6,563 bases of DNA from Bacteroidales bacterium. GTDB lineage: Bacteria; Bacteroidota; Bacteroidia; Bacteroidales; SM23-62. The stretch is from contig JADHVS010000236.1 in NCBI GenBank assembly GCA_016783865.1, positions 1 to 6,563 on the forward strand, read 5' to 3'. Every line of letters begins with the position of its first letter. Positions within the stretch are counted from its first letter, which is position 1. This document shows, piece after piece, positions 1 to 6,563 of this stretch. A program made the position numbers and the translations under genes. Below the pieces are notes generated by a model. The model did no database searches, was not told the origin of the DNA, and worked only from the letters and a program-made list of their open reading frames with translations.

Positions 1-1
1 T

Positions 2-2212
2 GACGGAACGGTAACCAGAAAGGTGAAGAAAGGTTGTTACAGCCTTGACGACTGGAATGATCCTCATAATGTAACTACCCAGGAATTGCAACTTACATCC
101 AGGGGGATTAAAACCATAAGTACCACAAAAGCAGAATTGCAACATCTTCAGGGAGAGGCAATACAGGGAGCTGCCTTAAAGACCGGGAAAATAAAATCAC
201 CCGTTGCCTGGTGGAAGTTTGACGAAGGCTTAGATGCAAATACCAATCTTACTGCGGAAAGTATTGGAGGGTATAGTTGCAAAATCGGAGGTGTTGATAG
301 TTATTGGAGGGAAGGAGTTTCCGGCACATGCCTTTCATTTGACGGCTATACAAACAGAGTAACAGTACCTTCAACTGATTTGCCTCAACTGAATGGCGAT
401 TTTACGATCCAGGCATGGATCGCCCCCCAGGAATATTCCTGGAACTGGTCAGGCATTGTCGATCATGACCAGGATAAAAAGGCCGGATATTCGCTGAGAA
501 TAAATCATTTAGGTCAAATTGGATTGCATGCCTACATCAAGGGTGAATGGCAGGGATTAGTTACGGGTGAGAAAGTTAAGTTGCTGGGATGGACCCAGGT
601 TACCGGTATTTATGAAGAATCAAAGGGATTTTCAATATATTTCAACGGAGAATTAGTCGATACCAGGCCTGTAACAGGTGAACTTTTGGATGCTGAAGGC
701 CTGGATCTTTATATTGGTATGGCACATGAAAAACAATATCCCTGGGCTTTTGAGCGATATGTCACAACGAACTTTCATTCCAATATGGTTTTCAGCGGAC
801 TGATCGATGAGGTACGAATATTTGACAGGGCCCTGGATACTTCAGAGGTAATTCAGGATTACGAAGCCTTTGAACCCGATAATATGGAACCATTGCAATA
901 TTGGGTTTTACCTGCAGGACCTGAACAGGCAAACCCTTTTGGTGCAGCCTATACGAAACTAAGGTGCAGCCCGGAATGGGATGGCCTGTGGCGCGTGGGG
1001 GACTATGCGGATATCGTTGTGTCTTTTGATGATAAACCAAACCGGTTTGTTTTCTGGAGAGGCACAAATTACCTGCCCAGCCTGGTAACAGAACCAGGTC
1101 CGGAGGGTATCTGGAATAATGATCAGGGACCGGAGAATTTTACCGATGAATGTTTTGAGCATATGTCTGATAAAATATGCCGTTATTCACATGTCAGGCT
1201 TATTGAAAATACAAATGCCAGGGTAGTTGTCCACTGGCGTAATGCAAGTGTAAGTGTAAGTTATGACTGGCTGCAAAAAGATGAAAACGGATGGGGTTTA
1301 TGGACGGATGAATACTGGTATATCTATCCGGATGCTGTATCTGTTCGTTACCAGGTAAGTGGAAGATTAGCCGATTTCCCTGACACACAGACTCATCAGC
1401 ATGAATTACTCAACCAGCCAGGCACGAGACCAGAGGATAATGTTTATTATGATGCGATCATACTATCCAACCTGGATGGAGAAACTGAAACCTGGAATTA
1501 TTCAGTTGGACCCACCTTCAGGAAAGGAGAAGAAATCACAGGTAGTAAAAACCTTGCCTATTTGAATCTCAGATCAGAATACAAACATTTCAATATTGGA
1601 GAATCCGGTTCAAGGTATATTCCCTATAGCCAATGGCAATCTATGCGGTTGGCGCCCGGTTTTTCACGGTACAATGCGTGGAACCATTATCCTTTTGGCC
1701 TGTTACCAAATGATGGCAATGTGGCAACCGGAATTGACAGGGTAAGCTCTTCCTGTCTTGGTACACATGTTGGATTGAATCACCTTCTTGATGATGGAAG
1801 GATGGAGGAATATAATATCTATGGATTAACCAACCTTCCAGCATCAGAACTTAAGGTACTCAACCGGTCATGGAATTCTCCTCCGGCAATGGATGATCTG
1901 AAGGGATGCAAAAGTACCGGGTATGACAAAAGACAACGGGCCTATCTGATTGAAAAGGAATCAGACCGGTTTTCATTTAACCTGAATGGATCGGAAGAAA
2001 ACCCCATTTTTAATCCTTGTTTTGTGATCAGGGGATGGGACAGCCAGTATCCGGCACAACTGGAAATCGACGGAGAAAAGAAAATCCCGGACACAGATTT
2101 CCGGCAGGGAATAACCATGGATACTGACGGTACTGAAACGATGATTATCTGGCTCAGGCAGGAATCCTATGAACAGGTACAATATAATATCCGGTTGATA
2201 GCAGGCAAATAA
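2..2212 (+). CDS. LamG-domain protein with uncharacterised C-terminal domain, 5' truncated by window edge
   Basis: The frame is open from nt 2 (DGTVTRKVKKG...), so the GTG at nt 23 is probably not the start. There is no signal peptide or leader there, and 736 C-terminal codons are visible. A short charged linker leads into a LamG/concanavalin-like jellyroll at about nt 203-865. It opens with AWWKFDEG, has the central FTIQAWIAP strand, and ends with the typical LIDEVRIFDRAL strand. Such jellyrolls usually bind glycans or accompany catalytic domains. The remaining ~440 residues (about nt 890-2209) match no family I can name. They carry RFVFWRGTNYLPSL, SHVRLIENTNARVVVHWRN, DEYWYIYPD and YNAWNHYPFG, motifs I recall from secreted LamG proteins of Bacteroidota and Planctomycetes. 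The richness in Trp, Tyr and His suggests a carbohydrate-active fold, possibly a lyase; that is inference. No T9SS sorting tail is evident; the protein ends YNIRLIAGK. Gene 2 follows after 31 bases. Confidence 0.85.
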   Translation, partial: DGTVTRKVKKGCYSLDDWNDPHNVTTQELQLTSRGIKTISTTKAELQHLQGEAIQGAALKTGKIKSPVAWWKFDEGLDANTNLTAESIGGYSCKIGGVDSYWREGVSGTCLSFDGYTNRVTVPSTDLPQLNGDFTIQAWIAPQEYSWNWSGIVDHDQDKKAGYSLRINHLGQIGLHAYIKGEWQGLVTGEKVKLLGWTQVTGIYEESKGFSIYFNGELVDTRPVTGELLDAEGLDLYIGMAHEKQYPWAFERYVTTNFHSNMVFSGLIDEVRIFDRALDTSEVIQDYEAFEPDNMEPLQYWVLPAGPEQANPFGAAYTKLRCSPEWDGLWRVGDYADIVVSFDDKPNRFVFWRGTNYLPSLVTEPGPEGIWNNDQGPENFTDECFEHMSDKICRYSHVRLIENTNARVVVHWRNASVSVSYDWLQKDENGWGLWTDEYWYIYPDAVSVRYQVSGRLADFPDTQTHQHELLNQPGTRPEDNVYYDAIILSNLDGETETWNYSVGPTFRKGEEITGSKNLAYLNLRSEYKHFNIGESGSRYIPYSQWQSMRLAPGFSRYNAWNHYPFGLLPNDGNVATGIDRVSSSCLGTHVGLNHLLDDGRMEEYNIYGLTNLPASELKVLNRSWNSPPAMDDLKGCKSTGYDKRQRAYLIEKESDRFSFNLNGSEENPIFNPCFVIRGWDSQYPAQLEIDGEKKIPDTDFRQGITMDTDGTETMIIWLRQESYEQVQYNIRLIAGK

Positions 2213-2243
2213 GAAATTAGCAAAAACTGAATTCAATACTGAT

Positions 2244-3530
2244 ATGAATAACTTACGCACGTTTTTTATCCTGGTGTTTATAATCAGCCAGATAAGCACA
2301 GGTAATGCCCAGGAAATAAGATATGTACGGCAGCAACTCGATATATTATGTAATCCGGATTTCCATGGCAGGGGATATTATAAAAGCGGTGACAGGATAG
2401 CTGCAGAGCATCTGGCAGCAGAGTTTGAGAAATTCGATCTCAACACTTATGGTAAAAACTATTTCCAGGATTATGCATTTAATGTAAACAGCCTGGAGCA
2501 AGTATCCGTTAAAATAAACGGAAAAAAGCTTCTGTTCGGGGATGATTATATGATGAATGCCTCAAGTGGTTCAGGCATGGGCAGTTTTAAACCGGTCGTT
2601 ATCAATGCAGAGTCAATGAGGAAACCGGAAGAACTGTTCACTGTTATGGAAAAAGCAGGAAATAAGCCCCTCATTATGATTGATTCACTGGGACTGAACA
2701 ATCCGGATCTGTTCAGGTTTGTAAAAACCATGATTCTATCAGAACAATACGAGATCTCAGGATTGATTGAGACATACTCAAAAACCCCAGGATGCCGTGT
2801 GGGCAGAAAACAACTTACGTGGCCCTACATTCAGATCAACCAGAAAGCTATTCCTGAAGAAATAAACAGCGTGGAGATTGACATTAAAAACAAGTATTAT
2901 GACAGCTATCCAACGCAAAATGTCATCGGATATATACAGGGTCAATCCGAAAAGCTCATTGTATTCACAGCCCATTATGATGCAATGGGTTCATTCGGGG
3001 AAGGCAATTATTTCCCGGGTGCCTCTGACAATGCAAGTGGTACATGCATGGTCCTTGATCTTTCCAGACATTACTCATCAGTTGAAAAACCATATTATTC
3101 GATCGCTTTTATGCTTTTCAGCGGTGAAGAAGCCGGCCTGATGGGATCTAACTTTTATACAGACCATCCGTTATTTCCATTGGAGGATATTAAGCTGGTC
3201 ATCAATCTTGATATGGTGGGTACGGGTCAGGATGGTGTGATTTTATTTAATGGACCCCAAAGACCATTGGAAGCAGCCATAGTTCAAAAAATCAACGAAC
3301 AGAAGGGATACATGAAAAATGTTGAAGAAAAAGACGGTTCAGCCAACAGTGATCACTGGCCATTTCATGTGAAGGATGTGCCGGCTATTTTTTTCCTGAC
3401 CAAAGGACAATCCGGAGGGGGCCATAATATCTTTGACACGGATGATAAATTGCCATTGTATGCCTATGAAAACCTTTTCAGGCTAATTATTGAATTAACC
3501 GAAGAGCTGCAGAGAAATGAGTTTGAATAA
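2244..3530 (+). CDS. Secreted M28-family zinc peptidase (aminopeptidase-like)
   Basis: This complete 428-residue protein starts at an ATG followed by a signal peptide: hydrophobic FFILVFIISQIS, then a likely cut after GNA, leaving mature QEIRYV. It should act in the periplasm or outside the cell, removing N-terminal residues from peptides with two zinc ions. Residues ~24-80 hold the LCNPDFHGRGY and GDRIAAEHLA segment typical of Bacteroidota M28 enzymes. Residues ~85-215 look like a divergent PA-type insert. The catalytic core is ~225-425. Expected ligands and catalytic residues are present: H244 and D246 (AHYDAMG), bridging D262 (GASDNASG), catalytic E295 and ligand E296 (SGEEAGLMGS), D323 (NLDMVG) and the last His, H394 (GGGHNIFDTDDK). 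SDHWPF at 369-374 is also a usual family segment. Substrate preference cannot be read from the sequence. Gene 1 ends 31 bases upstream, so co-transcription is likely. No clear Shine-Dalgarno precedes the start. Confidence 0.93.
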   Translation: MNNLRTFFILVFIISQISTGNAQEIRYVRQQLDILCNPDFHGRGYYKSGDRIAAEHLAAEFEKFDLNTYGKNYFQDYAFNVNSLEQVSVKINGKKLLFGDDYMMNASSGSGMGSFKPVVINAESMRKPEELFTVMEKAGNKPLIMIDSLGLNNPDLFRFVKTMILSEQYEISGLIETYSKTPGCRVGRKQLTWPYIQINQKAIPEEINSVEIDIKNKYYDSYPTQNVIGYIQGQSEKLIVFTAHYDAMGSFGEGNYFPGASDNASGTCMVLDLSRHYSSVEKPYYSIAFMLFSGEEAGLMGSNFYTDHPLFPLEDIKLVINLDMVGTGQDGVILFNGPQRPLEAAIVQKINEQKGYMKNVEEKDGSANSDHWPFHVKDVPAIFFLTKGQSGGGHNIFDTDDKLPLYAYENLFRLIIELTEELQRNEFE

Positions 3531-3556
3531 TTTGATTCACATGAACACAACGAGAA

Positions 3557-3583
3557 TTGAAAATCCTGACCGGATTATTTTAG
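3557..3583 (+). promoter_or_regulatory. Possible weak Bacteroidota-type promoter before the aminopeptidase P gene
   Basis: TATTTTAG at 3576-3583 matches the Bacteroidota -7 consensus TAnnTTTG at all but one fixed position. A TTG at 3557-3559 lies 16 bases upstream, somewhat closer than the usual spacing to the -33 element. Transcription would begin near 3590, giving a leader of about 35 bases. This is the longest gap in the window (93 bases), which makes an internal promoter plausible. In AT-rich DNA such a match is easily fortuitous, and it overlaps the hairpin listed at 3562-3576. Confidence 0.25.
3562..3581 (+). terminator. Weak hairpin with short T tract, possible attenuator or terminator
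   Basis: AATCC (3562-3566) and GGATT (3572-3576) form a perfect 5-bp inverted repeat around a 5-base loop. It is followed by A and TTTT, and the upstream As could extend the stem past a bulged A. It lies 31 bases after the M28 stop codon, where a terminator would be expected. The stem is short and only two or three of its pairs are G:C, so strong termination is unlikely. The same bases overlap a possible -7 promoter element, so the two readings compete. Confidence 0.25.
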
Positions 3584-3623
3584 GTAAATTGCAGTAGGTA
3601 AACACACAATAAAAAAAAATTAA

Positions 3624-5015
3624 ATGTTCCAGAAAAAAACGTACACAGAAAGAAGAAATGCATTAAAGGGGAAGGTGGGAAAAGGATTGATCCTGCTTTT
3701 TGGCAATGATGAGTCCCCAATGAATTATACTGACAATACGTATCATTTCAGGCAGGATAGTACTTTCCTCTATTACTTTGGCATCCAGCGTCCCGGACTG
3801 GCTGCTGTAATCGACATGGACAATGACCGGGAAATTATTTTCGGAGATGAATTTACGGTGGAGGATTTTGTATGGATGGGGCCGCAACCTACTATTGCTG
3901 AGAAGGCAGAAAGATGCGGAGTTGCAGAGGTAATGCCCTCCAGTAAACTTTCAGTCATGCTTAACAAGGCAAATAAGATGGGACAATCTATTCATTTTTT
4001 GCCGTTGTATCGTCCTGAAAATAAAATTAAATTACTTGAATCAGTTGGCATTGCTCCGAAGGAGGTTGCAACAAAATTCTCTCTCGACCTGGTTAAAGCA
4101 GTGGTTAGCCAGCGTGAATTTAAATCGGAAGAAGAAATAGCAGAACTGAATAATGCAGTAGATATTTCGGTTGATATGCATGTGGCAGCAATGAAATTTG
4201 CAAAACAGGGTATGACAGAGGCCCAGGTTACTGCCGAGATTCATAAAATTGCCATTGCAGCCGGGGGCAATATCTCCTTCCCGATCATTGCCACGATAAA
4301 TGGCCAGACATTGCATAATCATTACCACGGAAATACCATTAAGGAGGGTGACCTGTTCCTGGTGGATGCAGGATTTGAAAATCCGATGATATATGCGGGC
4401 GACCTGTCAAGTACGTTTCCGGTAAGTAAAACCTTCACTCCTGAACAAAAAGAAATCTACCAGTTAACATTGGATGCACACCAGGCGTCCATTGATGCAC
4501 TCGGCGTGGGTATTCCATTTAAAAAGGCGCACATTGCTGCCTGCACAACTATTTTCGACGGATTAAAAGTCATGGGATTTACCAGGGGAAATGCCAGAGA
4601 TGCATTTGAAGCCGGTGCCCATGCATTGTTTTTCCCGTGTGGCACAGGGCACATGATGGGTCTTGATGTTCACGACATGGAGGACTTGGGTGAAGTCTGG
4701 GTTGGATACGACGGGCAGCCGAAGAGTACGCAGTTCGGATTAAAATCCCTCCGACTGGCAAAACCACTGCAACCGGGACATGTTTTCACCATCGAACCGG
4801 GAATATATTTCATTCCTGAATTGATTGATCTGTGGCGTTCGCAAAAAATGCACAATGATTTTATCAACTGGGACAAAGTCGACAGTTATCGCCATTTTGG
4901 AGGGATCAGGAATGAAGAGGATTTTGTGATGACCGAAAACGGGGCTCAGCTATTGGGAAAACCAAAGCCCAAAACCATTGATGAGATAGAAGCTATTCGC
5001 GCTGAAAATCTTTGA
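3624..5015 (+). CDS. Aminopeptidase P family protein (M24B Xaa-Pro aminopeptidase)
   Basis: This complete 463-residue protein has no signal peptide, so it is presumably cytoplasmic. The family removes the N-terminal residue from peptides whose second residue is proline, using two metal ions (usually Mn). Residues ~1-130 form the AMP_N (creatinase-like) domain, with NYTDNTYHFRQDSTFLYYFG typical of Bacteroidota members. The pita-bread catalytic domain spans ~175-440. All five metal ligands are visible: D248 (LVDAG), D260 (AGDLSSTFP), H343 (GTGHMMGLDVHD), E391 (TIEPGIYF) and E431 (GGIRNEEDF). Active-site H350 lies seven residues after H343, as in E. coli PepP, and a His cluster (HNHYH, 231-235) sits where a substrate-binding His is expected. 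The ATG is preceded by a run of A (AATAAAAAAAAATTAA) rather than a Shine-Dalgarno, and the MFQKKTYTERR opening fits the family start. Length is normal and nothing is missing. It is probably a housekeeping enzyme that salvages proline peptides. Confidence 0.95.
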   Translation: MFQKKTYTERRNALKGKVGKGLILLFGNDESPMNYTDNTYHFRQDSTFLYYFGIQRPGLAAVIDMDNDREIIFGDEFTVEDFVWMGPQPTIAEKAERCGVAEVMPSSKLSVMLNKANKMGQSIHFLPLYRPENKIKLLESVGIAPKEVATKFSLDLVKAVVSQREFKSEEEIAELNNAVDISVDMHVAAMKFAKQGMTEAQVTAEIHKIAIAAGGNISFPIIATINGQTLHNHYHGNTIKEGDLFLVDAGFENPMIYAGDLSSTFPVSKTFTPEQKEIYQLTLDAHQASIDALGVGIPFKKAHIAACTTIFDGLKVMGFTRGNARDAFEAGAHALFFPCGTGHMMGLDVHDMEDLGEVWVGYDGQPKSTQFGLKSLRLAKPLQPGHVFTIEPGIYFIPELIDLWRSQKMHNDFINWDKVDSYRHFGGIRNEEDFVMTENGAQLLGKPKPKTIDEIEAIRAENL

Positions 5016-5054
5016 GAGACACAGGAAATTAAGATATTCTAACTTATTAATCGA

Positions 5055-6563
5055 ATGAAACATAATAAAACAGGATTCATATTCCTTTTAATTCTTGTTG
5101 TTGCGGCTGGAAATCTGTACGCCCAGGAAGAAAAGGCAGGTCCATTTACCCGGTTCGCCAACCACCTGCAATGGCAATATGAAGGGGAATTGTACTGGAT
5201 TGATGCTTTCGGGCCCGATGCGCTTCGATTCAGGGGCTCAAAAAGCCTTCGGATCACTGACGAAGACTGGAACCTCCTGCCGCAGCCAAAGGTTCAGCTT
5301 GACATATCTATTACTAAGGATAAGGCTGTGGTCAGAAACGGTAAGATCAGGGCCGAGATAGAATCACGCAGAGGGCGGATCACTTATCTGAACGATAAAG
5401 ATGAGGTTTTGCTTCGTGAAGCCTATCATCATCACCATCCACACTTTGCCAGGCAATTCAAAAGCATGGGAAGTGATCATTTTGAGGTTAAGGTGACCTT
5501 CGATGCCGAGAAGGATGAACACCTGTATGGAATGGGGCAATATCCCAACGACTGCCTCGACCTGAAAGGAACCGTTTTGGAGCTGGCACAGAAAAACACT
5601 CAAATCTCTATCCCCTTTTTACTTTCGAGCAAAGGGTATGGATTTATCTGGAATAATCCGGCTATTGGCCGTGCAGAACTGTCTTTAACGCACACCAGTT
5701 TTTATGCTGAATATACAAAGCAGATCGACTATGTTATATTCCCGGGAGAAACACCTGCCAAACTGGTCACTCACTATTCAACTCTCACAGGAACAGCTCC
5801 AAAGATGCCGGAATTTGCAACCGGTTTCTGGCAATCAAAGCTACGCTATTATTCTCAGGAAGATTTATTGTCGGTGGCCCGGGAATATAAAAAACGAAAT
5901 CTTCCTATCTCCGTAATTGTAGCCGATTTCTACCACTGGCCTGTATCGGGCGACTGGAAGTTCAATCCCGATTTCTGGCCCGATCCGGAAGGAATGATCC
6001 GGGAGCTGGATAGTATGGGTATTAAATTACTCGTTTCCGTATGGCCGACACTGGCACCTCAAAGCGAGAACTATTCCACATTCAGGAACAGCAATTTTAC
6101 CATTCGTCCTGAATTCGGGAACAACCTGTTTTTGCAGGTTGGGGATGACCTGACTTATCTGGACGTAACCCATCCCGAAGCAAGGAAAGCATTCTGGTCA
6201 ATACTGAAAGAAAACTATTATGACAAGGGCGTGCGCATGTTCTGGATGGATGAGGCAGAGCCGGAAATAGAACCTCTCGAGTATCATAACATCAGGTATT
6301 ACCGCGGAAACGGACTGGAGGTCTCCTGCCTGTATCCTTACTGTTTTGCACAGGCCATTTATGAAGGACAGACAGCAAGCGGTCAGACCGAAATAATCAA
6401 TCTTATCCGCAGTGGATGGATAGGCAGCCAGCGGTTTGGAACGCTCTTGTGGTCGGGCGATATAACAAGTGATTTTCCAACCCTGAGGAAACAGGTGAAA
6501 GCCGGTTTAAATATCGGGTTGTGCGGTATACCCTGGTGGAATACTGATATTGGCGGGTTCTGG
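5055..6563 (+). CDS. Secreted GH31 alpha-glycosidase (alpha-xylosidase-like), 3' truncated by window edge
   Basis: This reading frame has no stop before the window ends, giving 503 codons. The ATG at 5055 is the first after an in-frame TAA at 5040-5042. It begins a signal peptide (FIFLLILVVAAGN, likely cut after LYA, mature QEEKAG), so the enzyme is exported. Residues ~24-240 form the N-terminal beta-sandwich, with MGQYPNDCLDLKG (160-172) and a SSKGYGFIW segment usual in GH31. The TIM barrel begins near GFWQSKLRYYSQ (W259), followed by VADFYHWP (D291) and WPDPEGM (D310). The nucleophile is D399 (MFWMDEAEPE) and the acid/base is D469 (LWSGDITSDF). The visible part ends in the conserved IPWWNTDIGGFW. 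The family retains anomeric configuration and cleaves terminal alpha-linked glucose, xylose or related sugars. The overall pattern resembles XylS/alpha-xylosidase-type members, but substrate is not proven. The C-terminal beta-sandwich domains are off the edge. Aminopeptidase P ends 39 bases upstream, with no terminator seen between them. Confidence 0.93.
   Translation, partial: MKHNKTGFIFLLILVVAAGNLYAQEEKAGPFTRFANHLQWQYEGELYWIDAFGPDALRFRGSKSLRITDEDWNLLPQPKVQLDISITKDKAVVRNGKIRAEIESRRGRITYLNDKDEVLLREAYHHHHPHFARQFKSMGSDHFEVKVTFDAEKDEHLYGMGQYPNDCLDLKGTVLELAQKNTQISIPFLLSSKGYGFIWNNPAIGRAELSLTHTSFYAEYTKQIDYVIFPGETPAKLVTHYSTLTGTAPKMPEFATGFWQSKLRYYSQEDLLSVAREYKKRNLPISVIVADFYHWPVSGDWKFNPDFWPDPEGMIRELDSMGIKLLVSVWPTLAPQSENYSTFRNSNFTIRPEFGNNLFLQVGDDLTYLDVTHPEARKAFWSILKENYYDKGVRMFWMDEAEPEIEPLEYHNIRYYRGNGLEVSCLYPYCFAQAIYEGQTASGQTEIINLIRSGWIGSQRFGTLLWSGDITSDFPTLRKQVKAGLNIGLCGIPWWNTDIGGFW

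Noticed and set aside
1973..2299. Minus-strand reading frame of 108 codons spanning the end of gene 1, the gap and the start of gene 2
   Set aside because: It lies antisense to two well-supported coding regions, including the M28 signal peptide, and its translation shows no recognisable motif.
2878..3141. Plus-strand 87-codon frame inside the M28 gene
   Set aside because: It overlaps the zinc-site region of the M28 peptidase (H244 to E296) in another frame, so it is a shadow frame.
4041..4328. Minus-strand 95-codon frame opposite aminopeptidase P
   Set aside because: It is entirely antisense to the catalytic domain of a complete, motif-intact enzyme and has no independent signal.
5095..5361. 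Plus-strand 88-codon frame at the start of the GH31 gene
   Set aside because: The overlapping frame from 5055 has a signal peptide and continuous GH31 motifs to the window end; this one has neither.
5704..5916. Plus-strand 70-codon frame within the GH31 gene
   Set aside because: It lies inside the region encoding the conserved SKGYGFIW to VADFYHWP segment in the GH31 frame, so it is a shadow.
1..6563. A hidden novel system such as a defence island, mobile element, CRISPR array, tRNA or riboswitch
   Set aside because: I read both strands and all gaps. There are no regular spaced repeats, transposase motifs, terminal inverted repeats, tRNA-like cloverleaf or long structured leader. Gaps total only 163 bases.

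Overview
The window looks like Bacteroidota DNA. It has a moderate AT bias and four tightly spaced genes, all on the + strand. Translation starts are preceded by A-rich leaders without a clear Shine-Dalgarno. The two complete signal peptides end in the 'A|Q' junction common in that phylum (NA|QE and YA|QE), and all four proteins are of types frequent in polysaccharide- and protein-degrading Bacteroidota. This lineage call rests on style and family recognition, not on a marker gene.

Layout. (1) nt 2-2212: the 3' part of a large gene, open at the left edge, encoding a LamG/concanavalin-like jellyroll followed by about 440 residues of an uncharacterised domain rich in Trp, Tyr and His. (2) nt 2244-3530: a complete secreted M28-family zinc peptidase. 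(3) nt 3624-5015: a complete cytoplasmic M24B aminopeptidase P (Xaa-Pro aminopeptidase). (4) nt 5055 to the right edge: the first 503 codons of a secreted GH31 alpha-glycosidase (alpha-xylosidase-like). Both catalytic aspartates are visible and the C-terminal beta-sandwich domains are cut off. Gaps are 31, 93 and 39 bases. Only the 93-base gap holds a possible signal: a small hairpin overlapping a weak Bacteroidota-type promoter match.

How they may work together. Genes 1 and 4 are carbohydrate-directed and probably exported. Gene 2 is an exported peptidase, and gene 3 can finish Xaa-Pro peptides in the cytosol. The mix would suit a glycan or glycoprotein scavenging locus, but no SusC/SusD pair, sulfatase or regulator is visible, so a polysaccharide utilisation locus is not shown. 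I see no RNA gene, CRISPR array, mobile element, phage or defence system. The least explained item is the C-terminal domain of gene 1; the rest is ordinary.
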